Source of the DNA: Adiantum capillus-veneris
Taxonomy: Eukaryota; Streptophyta; Polypodiopsida; Polypodiales; Pteridaceae
NCBI GenBank assembly: GCA_014529385.2
Contig: CM043962.1
Coordinates: forward strand, 50,050,598-50,114,597
Reading direction: 5' to 3'
DNA length: 64,000 nucleotides
Shown: piece after piece, positions 11,859 to 22,880 of the stretch
Position numbering within the stretch: the stretch's first letter is position 1
Layout: each line of letters begins with the position of its first letter
The notes under the pieces: model-generated
Told to the model about the DNA's origin: nothing
Seen by the model: only the letters and a program-made list of their open reading frames with translations
The model's database searches: none
Position numbers and translations under genes: made by a program

Positions 11859-11888
11859 GGGGGCAATAGCGACGTCGCTAATGCCCCC
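11859..11888. repeat. LTR palindrome with 14-bp arms
   Basis: GGGGGCAATAGCGA, spacer CG, then the reverse complement with one mismatch, running into a C tract. It shares its core with 11476-11495 and recurs in the 3' LTR at about 18846-18875 with one further change in the core. Confidence 0.8.
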
Positions 11889-12016
11889 CCCTCCCAAGTG
11901 CAAAGAGTGAAGAAGAGAGAGATAGAGCAAAGCGGTGCCCTCTTTCCCAAAAGATACCAATTCAAGATGCCAAGTGGACCAATTAAAATGTAAATTCCCA
12001 GATTAAAGCCCCCCCC

Positions 12017-12024
12017 TATAAAAG
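12017..12024 (+). promoter_or_regulatory. TATA box of element B LTR
   Basis: TATAAAAG lies about 40 bp after a CCAAT motif and is conserved in the 3' LTR at 19004-19011. This is the expected position of the U3 promoter, about 400 bp before the LTR end. Confidence 0.6.
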
Positions 12025-12425
12025 TCAAAAATGGATCAAATTTGGGCCTTTTTTCTTGGCTTTTTGAGGTGTCGTTTAAAGCCTGCAAAGTGGAGTTCTC
12101 TAGCAAGCTAGCCCCTTTGTAACTTTTGCTTGAAAATGGCCATGGTGATGGCATTGCAAGCCGGTGTATGTGTTTTCTGAAGTGCAATCAAGCCATAGTT
12201 GCCTCCCGTGCTGTTGTTTCCCCTTCCCCCCTTCTCCTTCTCCCGCTTTCATGTCCCTCCTCGGTGCCGGCTGTGTGGAAGTGTGTGCCCCCTCGGACCG
12301 ATGGTGTTTTGAGTGAGGGAGTGAGATTGAGTGGTTGTGTGTGTGTGTAAGGGTGAGACAGGCAGTGGTAGTAGGAGTATCTTGGGTGATGGTTTGTAGA
12401 GTGTGTGAGCAATAGAAATTGAGCA

Positions 12426-12598
12426 GGCGGTGATCTGCTAGTGTTAAGTGTTTCTTTGAAGGTGTTTTCTGAGAGGATAGGGGTGCTGTGAATACCCTGA
12501 GCTATAGAGAGGCCCTTTTGTTTGTGTTGGGCGTGTTCCCCCATTCCCCCTCTCCATCTTCTCGTGCCCCCACGGAGGAGCACATTGATTGCTCCTAG
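12426..12598 (+). other. Element B 5' leader
   Basis: Short leader between the LTR and gag. The first bases (GGCGGTGATCTGC) are where the primer-binding site should be, but they match no tRNA 3' end that I recognise. Confidence 0.4.
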
Positions 12599-13480
12599 TT
12601 GATAAAAAAGAAGCGGTTTTTCGTGTTGGAAGTCATGGCAACTAGAAGCTATGGACCGATTTTCACAGGAGAAGAGAGCCCTAACGAGTGGATGTCAGAT
12701 TTGGAGCTGTACATGCTATTGTTGCGTATGCCGAACGAGGATAGCAAGATGCAGACTTTTCTTTTGGTGATGCGTGGTTGAGCTAAAGCATGGTACGATG
12801 CATTGGAAGGTGAGCCGAAGCACGCATGGCCGGCTCTACGGGCGAGGTTTCTTCACGACTTCCGCAAGGAGACTTCCCCAGTTGAGATGGATGCAAAGCT
12901 GAAGGCGCTTAAGAAAGACGTAAGTGAAGAGTTAAATTTGTTTTTGGGTCATTTTGAAGAGTGTTGGGCAGAATTAGCGGCAGCCATGCAATTGGCTAAT
13001 GGGGACTACTTCAAGCTGGACAAATTCATGGCTTGTCTGCATCCCAAGGTGAGAGAGAAAGTTGATTTCGAGAGCCCAGAGAATTATAATGGTGCAGTGG
13101 CCATTGCACGGTCGAAGAGCAGAAATATAAAGAAGAAGATAGAGCAGGGCGTGTCAGGCTACGAGACGATGGCCCATGTTCAACCGCAGAGTCCGAGAGA
13201 GGCTGCACATGAAGAAAATCAGGGAATTGGAGGTGTAGCTCTTGTGCCACAAAATTGGGTGCACACAGTGCAAGATTTATCCGAGTAGATGCAGGAGTTG
13301 CGGCTCAGTGTCATGGATAGAGGACAACCAAGAGGAGCAAGGGGCAGTGCACGACCATTGCCTGGTAGGTGTTACAATTGTGGAGAAGAAGGGCACTATG
13401 CGCCTGATTGTCCTCAACCACAGAGAGAAAGAGGAGGTATGTACCCGATTTTTGGTAGAGGTCGAGATCAAGGACAATAC
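12599..13480 (+). pseudogene. Element B gag with zinc knuckle, two in-frame stops
   Basis: The likely start is the ATG at 12635 (MATRSYGPIF). The retrotransposon-gag domain spans about 12660-13120 (SPNEWMSDLELYM, AKAWYDAL, FRKETSPVEM). A basic linker follows, then a CX2CX4HX4C knuckle (CYNCGEEGHYAPDC) near 13370-13411. Stops are TGA at 12779-12781 and TAG at 13286-13288, both in the frame that otherwise runs unbroken to 14248. The TGA sits in a conserved spot where an Arg codon (CGA) is expected. Gag forms the particle and packages RNA. Confidence 0.85.
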
Positions 13481-14529
13481 AATGGCCCAAGAGAGCAAGC
13501 GGTGGAGAATCCGGTGCAGCCAGCTCCGCAAAACGGAGGTGAAATTCCAAGAGTAAACATCATAAGGGTGGATAAGCAGGATGTTGAAGTTTTGTCCAAT
13601 AAGAGGGCCAGAGTTGAGAGGGAGACAGAGGCAAAGCGGGAAACTAGAGCTCACAAAGGCAAAGAGAAGGTGTACGAAGGCAGAGAGCAGCCTGAGCCTA
13701 GCAAGAGAAGAAGGCTTCGCAAGATCAAGCAAGCGGATTTCCAGCTGGGATGTGGCTATCCTGAGTACAATCTGGTGAGTGATGTTCAAAATCAAAAGGC
13801 AAATATTACGTTTGGTCAGTTGTTAGCTTTAAATCCAAAATTAAGAAGGCAGTGGTCCACAAGTGTTAGCAACAGGCTGCCAAGAGCTAAGGGAAATGTG
13901 CAAGCAGTGCAAAACATGGCTTTGAGGGTAGGTAGCCCCACTGATGTTCTTCCATTGGTGGATGCAATTATAGAGAAGAGGATGCAGGTACAAGCCTACA
14001 TAGACGGTGGAGCACAATTTTGTGTCATGACGGAAGCAGCCATGAAAGAGACGGGAGTCAAGGTAGTAGTCAGGTCAAATGTGCGCATGAGGATGGCTAA
14101 CCATACCAAAGCCAGGTGTCTGGGTGTGGCGCAGGATGTAAAGGTCAAGGTGATGGGCATAGAGTGCCTAATCGATTTTTTTGTGATGAAAAGGCAGGGG
14201 ACAATGCTTATCCAATCATTTTGGGTAGGCCATGGCTTTTGGCAATAGGTGCAAAGCAAGATTGGGAGAGCAAAGTGTTCACTTTGCCTGACAAGGAGAG
14301 AGCCAGACAAATTGTGCTTGATTTGAAGACCAAGGAGAGCAATTCTAGTCCTATGGCAGTTAAAGATGAGGGTGACATGACGAGCTATGAGTATGAGACC
14401 AAGACGGGCTACGATGAAGGCTATACTAGCACAGAGGAAGAGGAGAGTGAGGATGACATGTTAAAGATAGATGCAGACTTGTTCAAGGTCTCCATAGACG
14501 ACTCTCCATCCAAAGAAGAAGGTATGTAG
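13481..14529 (+). pseudogene. Element B protease region, frameshifted
   Basis: A basic, Lys/Arg-rich linker (13600-13750) leads into a retropepsin-like domain with catalytic YIDGGAQFCVMTE near 14000-14040. The frame then shifts by one base at about 14170-14205. The domain ends in the new frame with IILGRPWL near 14210-14240. An acidic tail (EEEESEDD) runs to the TAG at 14527-14529. The DGGA form of the active site is common in Tat and Athila lineages. Confidence 0.8.
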
Positions 14530-15560
14530 TCTCAAGCTCATGGTTTAAGCATAGAGGAGGTTTCGAGTATGATAAGTGAAGACCTTACCAAAGGGGAAAA
14601 GGAAGTCTATGTTCAACTGTGTGAATCCTATCCAAATCTATTTGCTATGGAGTACAAGCATTTGCGAGGTGCAAAGGGGGTGGAGCACAAAATTGTTCTG
14701 AAGGAGGGGCATAAGCCTAAAGCACAGAAGCTAAGAAGACTAGGAGAAATCCAAAAAGAAGCCCTTTGGCAGGAGATCAATAAGCTATTGGATGCAGGCA
14801 TCATATATCCTGTGAGGGAGTCAGAGTGGGTCTTGCCAGTGGTCATAACCACTAAGAAGAATGGGAAATGGAGAGTGTGTGTTGACTACAAGCCATTGAA
14901 TGCCGCGACCAAGAGGAATCACTATCCCTTGCCATTTCAAGATGAAATCCTAAACCAGGTGGTGGGGCATGAAAGATACTCAATTATGGACGGCTTTTCG
15001 GGGTATTTTCAGATAGGGATTGCACTTGAAGACCAGTTGAAGACCACATTCATATCTCCATGGGGTTGTTTCGCTTACCGCATGATGCCATTTGGATTAG
15101 TAAATGCATATGCCACGTTCCAAGGTTGGATGAATAGGGTATTTGGTCCATACTTGGGCCGTTTTAATAGGGTCTTCATGGATGATATCGACTGCTACAG
15201 TTCAAGGTTGGAGCACCTATCGAAGCTCCAATTATGCTTTCAAAGGCTTGATGAAGAAGGAGGCCAGCTGAATCCCAAGAAGTGCAAGCTATCATAGCCT
15301 CGAGCACAGTTGTTGGGTCATGTGGTGTCACAGAACGGTATAGAGGCTGATCCCGATAAGGTGAAGGCATTGGTGTTGATGGAGCCGCCATCGGATGCTC
15401 AAGGTTTGGCTTCATTTGTTCATAAGTTGAAGTATTTGTCGCGTTTCTTTTGGATGTTGTCGCAATATGTGCATCCTCTTCAAAAGAGGGCTCAGCAAGT
15501 GCATGGCTATGAATGGGATGGGGAAGCTCAGGAGGCCTTTGATAGGGTTAAAGAGATTTT
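14530..15560 (+). pseudogene. Element B reverse transcriptase
   Basis: In one frame from 14569: fingers with WVLPVVITTKKNGKWRVCVDY near 14830-14890, palm with MDGFSGYFQI near 14990 and MMPFGLVNAYATF near 15085-15120. The catalytic FMDDIDCYS lies near 15175-15200, and the thumb with LLGHVVSQNGIEADPDKV follows a TAG at 15295-15297. The Asp pair is intact. The single in-frame TAG after KCKLS is the only break within the domain. Confidence 0.9.
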
Positions 15561-15960
15561 GTGCCAGTTGCCAGCGGTGTGTCCTTCCAATCGAGAGGAC
15601 GACTTTTATGTGTCTATGACAGTGGGCACAATTGCTATTGGAGTAGTTCTATTGCAAAAGGTAGGGAGAAGCTACAAGCCGATATACTTTGAGAGCAGGG
15701 TGATTAGCCCACGAGAGGCTACCTACACCGAGGCGGAGCAGTGGGTGATGGCTCTAGTCTTCACTTGCAGGAAGTTCAAAGTCCATTTGATTGTGCGTAA
15801 GTTTTTTGTGTTGATGGATAATAATCTATTGCCAGAGGTAGTGCTACATTTGAAGCCAGAAAGGAGGATTATGAAGTGGGTGTTAGAGCTACAAGAGTTC
15901 GAGTTCGAGTTCAAGGTGGATTACACGAGTCGGTCTCACCTGGCAGACATTCTTGTTAGC
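15560..15960 (+). pseudogene. Element B gypsy-type RNase H (degenerate)
   Basis: Connection and RNase H follow RT without a break. The first catalytic position, normally an Asp in a DAS motif, reads YVSMTVGTIAIG (near 15605-15645), so the first catalytic residue is missing. The Glu region (YTEAEQWVMAL) and the end motif HLADILV are still visible. In Tat elements this copy is known to degenerate when a second RNase H is present. Confidence 0.8.
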
Positions 15961-15999
15961 AAGGCTATCGATTTGCCAGCCTATCCAAGAGTGGTGCAA

Positions 16000-16430
16000 G
16001 ATGAAGCTAAGGAGGAACCCAACTTGGAAGATGCTTTTACAATGTGGTTCGACGGAGCGTATCAAAGGGTAGTGCAGAAAGCAGGAGGAGGTGTGGTGAT
16101 ACACGACCCACACGGCAAAACTATAGTTTCAAAGGCATACGATTTAGAGGATGCCCACACCAATAATGAGGCGGAGTATCTCACTCTGTATTTGGGTTTA
16201 AAGCAGTGCATAGAGTTCGGCATTTCAAGGTTGGTGGTGAAGGGAGATGCATTGCTAGTAATCAAGCAACTACTCGGCCAATGGCAGGTAAAGCGCGATT
16301 CTTTGAAGCATTGGTTCTTTTCCATCAAGAAGATGTTGAAGTCTTTTGAAGAAGTCCAATTCAAGCATGTGAAGAGAGAGCAGAATCAAGAGGCGGATCA
16401 ACTAGCTAGCAGCAAAGTACAGGTACATGT
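16000..16430 (+). pseudogene. Element B second (archaeal-type) RNase H
   Basis: A second RNase H starts with MWFDGAYQ (Asp at 16051-16053). It continues with NNEAEYLTLYLGL (Glu) near 16150-16190, LVVKGDALLVIKQL (Asp) near 16230-16270 and QNQEADQLAS (last Asp) near 16385-16410. All four catalytic acids are present and the domain itself has no stop. It is the acquired aRH of the Tat lineage and would remove RNA from the RNA/DNA hybrid. Confidence 0.88.
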
Positions 16431-17769
16431 TGCAGGTCTATATGTGGCCCCAACCACTTATGCAGGTAGGGAGACTCTAAAAGAGATTGAAGGTTTTTTG
16501 GGTACAGAGCAATGTTTAGAGGGTTTGTCTAAGCTACAAAAGAGAAGAGTGGTGCAAAAGGCTCGCAAATTTACACTGGTAGGTGAGGATATCATGAACT
16601 ACGGGCGTGACGGAGTGCTTAGAAGGGTGCTATACAAAGAAGAGATAGGAATGGTGCTAGAGCAATGCCATGAAGAGAGCGGGCATCAGGTCAAAGATCA
16701 GGTTCTGTTTCGAGTGCTTAGAGCAGGCTTTTGGTGGCCTTCCATTGTGAAGGACGTGCATTACTAGTGCAAGACGTGTCACAAGTGTCAGACCATAGGT
16801 GAAAGATGACTGGTAGCGGAGTCACAGGGCTCCATCATCGCACAAAGCGCCTTTGAGAAGTGGGGTATGGATGCTATAGGCCCTCTCCCAAAGTCTACAA
16901 GTGGTAAGAAGTACGTGGTGGTAGCCATTGACTACCTTACAAGGTGGGTCGAGGCCAAAGCAGTGAAAGAAGTAAATGCCAGTGTGGTGGCTCAGTTTGT
17001 GTTTGATAATAAATGTTGCCGTTTTGGTGTTCCATGGGTGTTAGTTTCTGATAGGGGTCAGGGGTTTAGAAGCAAGCTCATGAGCGCATTAGTAGAAAAG
17101 TTAAAGATTCAGCACAGGTTTTCCTCACCCTATCACCCCCAATGCAATGGTCTAGTCGAGAGTGCTAATGGTCAAATCGTCAAGATGTTAATGAAGTATG
17201 TGTACAAGCAGGAAGCTGAGTGGGAAGTAAATTTAGAGAAGTGTCTGTGGGCATATAGGACGTCCTATAAAGTGGCTACAAACTTCACTCCATTCGAACT
17301 TGTCTATGGTAAGGAGGCAGTATTGCCAGTGCATGCACAGCTAGGTGCTTTAAAGGGTATGTGGCGTGTCAATGCCACTCAACGAGGGGTTCTACAGGAT
17401 CGGATAGCCAGTTTGGAGGCTTTGCAGATGGACAGAGAGGCAGCGGCAAACTATTATGTGAAGATGAGAGAGAAGCGGATCGCCAAATTCAATCAAAACC
17501 TGTCGGACAAGAAGATAGAGGAAGGAGACCTGGTCATGAAGTACGAAAGCTACCTGGATTTCACATTCCAGAAGAAGTTCAAGAAGAAGTGGACGGGTCC
17601 ATATAAAGTGAAGAAGGCCTTTCCGAATGGGACGTATCAACTGGTAAGAGCGAATGGAAAGCTTCTCAGGAGCAGGGTAAATGGTGTGCGGCTTAAACTG
17701 TATTTCGAGAGGGATTTAGTGCCTGAAGTGCAGCAGATTATAGTCAAGGGGGGTGGGCAACCCACCTAG
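16431..17769 (+). pseudogene. Element B integrase
   Basis: The N-terminal zinc-binding HHCC segment (ESGHQ through CKTCHKCQ) spans about 16675-16795 and is cut by TAG 16765-16767, with TGA 16807-16809 just after. The DDE core follows at 16867 onward: MDAIGP (Asp), VSDRGQGF (Asp) and NGLVESANG (Glu). A GPY/F module (WTGPYKVKKAFPNGTYQL) lies near 17595-17645. The stop at 17767-17769 ends the polyprotein. Confidence 0.9.
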
Positions 17770-17936
17770 AAGATGCAGTGTGCGAAAGAAAGGAGATGTA
17801 GCTTTTGTACATAACCTGTTACACATACAATTGTGCTTTTGTCAGTGCTTTTAATCATCAGTTTGGTGCGCCAGTTTTAAAGTTTTGTACATATGCTTTT
17901 GGTCAAACATAAATGTTCAACGAGGGGACTGAGCAA
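17770..17936 (+). other. Element B 3' untranslated region and polypurine tract
   Basis: 167 bp between the pol stop and the 3' LTR. The purine tract ACGAGGGGACTGAG sits at about 17920-17933, directly before the LTR. Confidence 0.6.
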
Positions 17937-19413
17937 TGATGGTTCCAGGCCAAGACAACAATCGAGTGCAGTGCAGAAGGCTAGGGCAGGTTCCAAGGCC
18001 CTTGGCAGCCAAAGGATAGCGGGAATGTATGCTTAAAGCGATTTTTTAGGCCAAAAGTGCAGCGGAATGGTCCAGATGGGATAACAGATGAAGAGGTCCA
18101 CAATACCAAGTCAAAGCTCTAGAATGTAGAGTTCAACGTGCTCTAGAAGCCGGTCCAGACGGCTCATCAAACGGAGCCCTGGTGCTCAAGATATTGCAGT
18201 TTAAAGAAAGAGTATGTTGCAGATCCCCAACGGACAGGGAAGCTGGGGACAGGTGGCCCAGGCTGATGTCAGTGTATATGTGTGTAGTGCTCGAGTTGAG
18301 GAGCATGCATGTCTTCTTGGAATGCGAATCGGAGCTCTGGTTAGCAAGGTATGGTAAGTTGAAGATTTTCCGGGGGCCAGGTCTGAGCCCACTTGGCTGC
18401 AATGGGGGACGATGCCCGCGGCCCTCGAGGCCCAGTCTTTTAGAAAAGGGAGACCCCCCCCCAATAGCGACATCGCTATTGTTAGTGAAAGGGGAGGGTC
18501 CCACGGAAGATGACAGGGAGAGAGCGAGGAAGAGCCCGAGGGCTGCCATGTGTACAAAACGACTCTAAAGCTGACCAAGTGGGCCTAGGCAAAATGCAAG
18601 GTGGAAGCCAAGGGTTGTCCGAGCAAGCACAAGTCAAGGCAAGGCCAAGTGGGCACATCCCAAGGCATGTCCGAGCAAGTACAAGCATGGGTGAACCAAG
18701 TGCTAGAAGCCAAAGAGGAAAAAGGTGATAAGGAGGAGTCGGATGGGTAGAGGGAAAGAGTCAAAGTCAAAAAAATGAGCAGTATAAGGCTAAACCAAAA
18801 GAGGGTCAAAGGTGAAAATAAAAAAATAAAAAATGAAGAGCCTAGGGGGCAATAGCGACGTTGCTAATGCCCCCCCCCTCCCAAGTGCAAAGAGTGAAGA
18901 AGAGAGAGATAGAGCAAAGCGGTGCCCTCTTTCCCAAAAGATACTAATTCAAGATGCCAGGTGGACCAATTAAAATGTAAATTCCCAAATTAAAGGTCCC
19001 CCCTATAAAAGTCAAAAATGGATCAAATTTGGGGCTTTTTTCTTGGCTTTTTGAGGTGCCGTTTAAAGCCTGCAAAGTGGAGTTCTCTAGCAAGCTAGCC
19101 CCTTTGTAACTTTTGCTTGAAAATGGCCATGGTGATGGCATTACAAGCCGGTGTATGTGTTTTCTGAAGTGCAATCAAGCCACAGTTGCCTCCCGTGCTG
19201 TTGTTTCCGCTTCCCCCCTTCTCCTTCTCCCGCTTTCATGTCCCTCCTCGGTGCCGGCTGTGTGGAAGTGTGTGCCCCCTCGGACCGATGGTGTTTTGAG
19301 TGAGAGAGTGAGATTGAGTGGTTTTGTGCGTGTGTAAGGGTGGAGACAGGCAGTGGTAGTAGGTGTATCTTGGGTGATGGTTTGTAGAGTGTGTGAGCAA
19401 TAGAAATTGAGCA
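17937..19413 (+). repeat. Element B 3' LTR
   Basis: Starts TGATGGTT and ends GAGCA, collinear with the 5' LTR. The first few bases differ between the copies, so the exact start may be 17937 or 17940. TATAAAAG is at 19004-19011. Confidence 0.9.
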
Positions 19414-19416
19414 GAG

Positions 19417-19525
19417 TCAACTAAACCTAAAATTCACTCATTCTCTCATTTGTGCAATTGAAGAGTGCTCTTGCTCCATCTCCATCTTCTTCTTCTTCAT
19501 CTCCTTGTGTGTGTGTTATGCGTGT

Positions 19526-19556
<31 letters not shown>

Positions 19557-19797
19557 GTTGCGATCGAGCATTGCGGCGGCACAACGGCGGCGAGGCGGTT
19601 GAGCACGGCGTAGCGACGTCTCCCTCTTCTTCTCGGCGAGGAATCCTCCACGACAGGAAGCGTAGAGCGGTGAGTGACACACCAACGCCATCTTTGAGCT
19701 TGTTAGTTTAGGCTTGTTGTGTGCTTGGAGCCATTTGTGGATCGCACGCAATGTATCGACAAGTTCCTTGCATTGACATGTGCGACATACGTGCACA
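19417..19797 (+). repeat. Element C 5' LTR, truncated
   Basis: It matches 32537-32955 except for microsatellite length and scattered substitutions, and ends CGTGCACA like the 3' copy. Its left part is absent: the match begins four bases after the end of element B. Confidence 0.85.
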
Positions 19798-19801
19798 TTT
19801 T

Positions 19802-19819
19802 TGGCGCCGTTGCCGGGGA
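19802..19819 (+). promoter_or_regulatory. Primer-binding site for tRNA-Asp
   Basis: TGGCGCCGTTGCCGGGGA is complementary to the 3' end of plant tRNA-Asp (GUC) and lies four bases after the LTR end. This is the usual primer of Athila-type elements. Confidence 0.93.
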
Positions 19820-20570
19820 ATGCCATACACTAAGCTTGAATGGCACTCTGTGCTTCTTTCGTGGTGCAATTTCAATTGTAGGAAGGGTAGGGAAGAAGTG
19901 TGTGTGTGTTGAGAAGAAGTATTTTGTGTTATACTGTGTAATTTTTTTGTTAATGGAGTTTTCAAAGGTACTGTGTTTTTTCTGTGTGTAAGGTGTTAGT
20001 ATTAAGGTTATTAGTTCTGTGTAATATAATGTACAGTAAGTAGGAAGTAGATCTGTGAGAGCTAATAGAGTGTGTTAGTGTGTAACAGTAGGTGTATTAG
20101 TTGGAAGTAGGTAGGTACAGTGTGTGTGTGCTCTCGCGTAGGCCGCGGCAACCTTATCCTTATAAAATTTTAAAATTTAAATTTTTTATTAAAAAAAATT
20201 AAAGGTAGGATCGGGATCGGGAATATCTCCCAAACCCAAGCCCAGACCCAAGCCCAAGCTCACGCTCAGGCTTAGGCATCTATCGCCCTTTAAACTTACA
20301 TATTTTAACTTCACACGTAGCTAAAAATTGACTTTTTTGAGGACCAACGGAGCTTCAGGTGACCGAACGTTGTGCTGTAAAGCACACCGCGACCCTCTGA
20401 GTGATACGCTTGTTTTGAGCTATCACACACTTTAATAAAAAAAATTGATCATTAAAAAACATTAAGAAAACATTAAAACCGTAAAAAACACGAGTGAAAA
20501 TGGATGCTTAAAAAAGTAAGTGGTTAACCTTCGAGGTTATTCGCTGATGCTTGTAGGGTGCCAAAGGCAC
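19820..20570 (+). other. Element C 5' leader
   Basis: Non-coding leader with a T/A-rich run at 20160-20200 and a short imperfect repeat of CCCAAGC/CCCAGAC units at about 20232-20262. No gene is visible. Confidence 0.6.
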
Positions 20571-22880
20571 ATGCATCTGCGCTCTGGTCGTGTGCTAGAG
20601 ACGGAGCAACTAGATAGAATTTTGACTTACGCGAGTTCTCATTATCCACCTACTTTAGGTTCCGGGCCCTCGACGGGGACCCAAGGTAGTACAAACCAAG
20701 ACCCGAACAGCGGCTAGTGACTCTTCCTCTGACTACGACGTCATGGAGGGTTTCCCAATCCTAATCCCGATAGCTCAAGCCGAGACATGCATGCCATGGG
20801 TCCACGGTCTGGGCCGAGTGTGCTTAGCCGCTTCAAGGAAACCTTTAGTAGAGCCACTCGCTCCGAACATGGAGCTAATGATGTAAATGAGGGGGGTGGG
20901 GAAGTAAATTCTCCATTCATGACCAACGTAGACCCTATACCCTTAGAGAATGTGCACGTACATACTTTATTCACTGCACCTCCTGAATCTTCAAAGCTAT
21001 TTCCCTCCGAGGTCATATTACCCGATGATAGAAGCCTTACCGAAGTGCAAGAGGTTGAGCGGTATATCCTTGCAACGAGGGAAAAGGAAGTTGAGAGCTT
21101 ACGCAAGGCGGAGCAACGAAGAGACTTAAAGGCAAAAGCCCCTATGTCAATATCCTTGCTAAGAGAGCAATCAAGTGCTGCTGACTTAGCAACCGCTAAG
21201 GGCCAACCCCTAGAAAGCAACATTGCATCTAGCTCAAGGACACCCCTAGCACCTGAATCCTAGATGGAGCGTTCTTAAATGAGAACTAGGAGTACGAACA
21301 ACGAACACAAACTCTGTCCGACCTATACACAAGTCACACCTATCACGTGGGTTGGTTAGATGTCCTACATTCCACAATGGGTGCTACTAGTGTGGAGGAT
21401 CAACAACAAAGAGTTTGTGAGGTCATCCATAGGGTGATTGAGTTAGAGAGACAGAACAACGGGATCAACATGCCTTCAACGGGTCTCATGAGATTCTAGA
21501 TACAAGAATGGCTAAACAACGGACCTAATCGCAAATGGAGACTCCATCGGTAAGTCCAATGGATCCTCCATATGTTGTTTCTCCAGGGGTCTCAGTGCAA
21601 TCTGAGCCCACAAGTGATAGCTTTACCTTTCCAAGTCTAGCTCATCTTTCCCTTGGTGACACCACAGATACCATGCCTACCCCAATGATGGGCATGCTAA
21701 GAAACACTCCACGGGCCTCATTTGTTAGTAAAGCACCGCTACATGGTAGCTCAATGCCTGCAACAATACCTACAAGTGTGTACCAATCGTATGCACCTAT
21801 GGGTCATCGCACTCATGTACTCCCTACTCCTCCCATTGTTTCAACAACCTATGCTCCACAACCACAATACCCAAGTTCTTATTTCCATGGGACTATACCA
21901 GCTAGCATTAGCATGTCACATCTGACATCTCCTATGCCTAGGGCCACACATATGAACTTTGGGCCACCACATGACACAACATCGTGCCCAACGTGGAACC
22001 CAAGGGCTTCCTATGCACCAAGCCCAATGCCAATACCTACTCCACATGTAGTCTCTGGAGCGCCTTCACCCACAGTGCCTACTCACTTAGGTGACTTCGC
22101 AACATTTACTTAAGCTATTGGTCGATCTATTGCTGAGAATATGCGTAACACGCCTGATAGAGAGCCTAGAAGTAAGGCAGTACAAATAGCCAATCTCACA
22201 CAAAAATTTAGTGGAGACGGGGATGTGAGAAAGCATATCGAAGTGTTTGAACAAATATGTGATTCTCTAGGAGAACACAATGACCTGCATAAGAGAAATT
22301 CTTTAAGCCTAACCTTGAGTGGGAAGGTAGGGGATTGGTATAGAACCCTAAGGGTGGAAGAACAATGATTTACCCTACTCTTAGGAGACTATTCTTGAAA
22401 GAATACATACGAGAGGGAGTGCTTTGGGGTGTAGCCTCTCAGCTCCAGAAAGCCCAACGAGAGGAAGGAGAGTCGGTGAGAGACTTTATAAGTCACTTGA
22501 AGCTTTTGAATTCTCATTGTAATCCAAATGAGCACTTCAATAATAACCAATTTCTTGATAGATTCATTAGGGGGTTACGACATGAGGATATCTACAATGG
22601 CCTAGTCATTAGAGGTATCACCACTTGGGAAGCTGTCACCACCAATGCGATTCAATTGGAGGATAATTTAATGATTCAAGGAGAAAGAGTGTCTGTTGAA
22701 TCTAAATCTATTAGCTCGCAAGCATCAGGGCATCAGCCAATGACCCTAAAGCCTATTGCTAAGGAGCCAAAGATATCTGAGATGACTTTAGCAGATCTCA
22801 CCAAGGCTATTCAAGAGAGTCTTAGAGACAATCGTGCTCCGCAAAACAATCATATGTATCCAAGAAGGGAGCAATAATGG
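20571..22880 (+). pseudogene. Element C gag, N-terminal and capsid parts
   Basis: The likely start is the ATG at 20571 (MHLRSGRVL), because LRSGR near the N-terminus is typical of Athila-like gag. A charged segment lies at 20787-21263, then a Pro/Ser/Thr-rich linker (21535-22113). The capsid-type domain starts near 22180 (FSGDGDVRKHIEVFEQ) and shifts frame at about 22365. It continues with LFLKEYIREG, RDFISHLKLLN and FIRGLRHEDIYNGL to 22877. Several stops and two frame changes break it. Gag builds the particle. Confidence 0.75.

Larger units (their letters stand above)
10951..12425 (+). repeat. Element B 5' LTR
   Basis: It starts TGGTC and ends GAGCA, bounded by alignment with the 3' LTR. 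It contains a palindrome at 11476-11495, a related larger palindrome at 11859-11888 and a TATA box at 12017-12024. I do not recognise the tRNA matched by the bases after 12425. Confidence 0.9.
10951..19413 (+). mobile_element. Element B: Tat-type Ty3/gypsy with dual RNase H
   Basis: Two direct LTRs (10951-12425 and 17937-19413, about 1475 bp each, roughly 5-6% different by eye) flank gag, protease, RT, RNase H, a second archaeal-type RNase H and integrase on the plus strand. The dual RNase H arrangement is the hallmark of the Tat lineage. The coding part needs one frameshift and six in-frame stops to be ignored, so it is inactive. The bases flanking the two ends (GCAAG on the left, GAGTC on the right) do not match, so the expected target duplication is missing. 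The right end abuts a truncated LTR of element C. Confidence 0.9.

Noticed and set aside
12188-12583. Similarity of the element B LTR (minus strand) to 40255-40500
   Set aside because: Only short C/A-rich words such as ACCACTCAAT are shared, explained by composition.
13277-13795. 172-codon minus-strand frame
   Set aside because: Shadow of the element B gag on the plus strand, which has clear domains.
10951-19413. Element B as a simple insertion into the element C LTR
   Set aside because: The left flank is not C LTR sequence and no target duplication is present.
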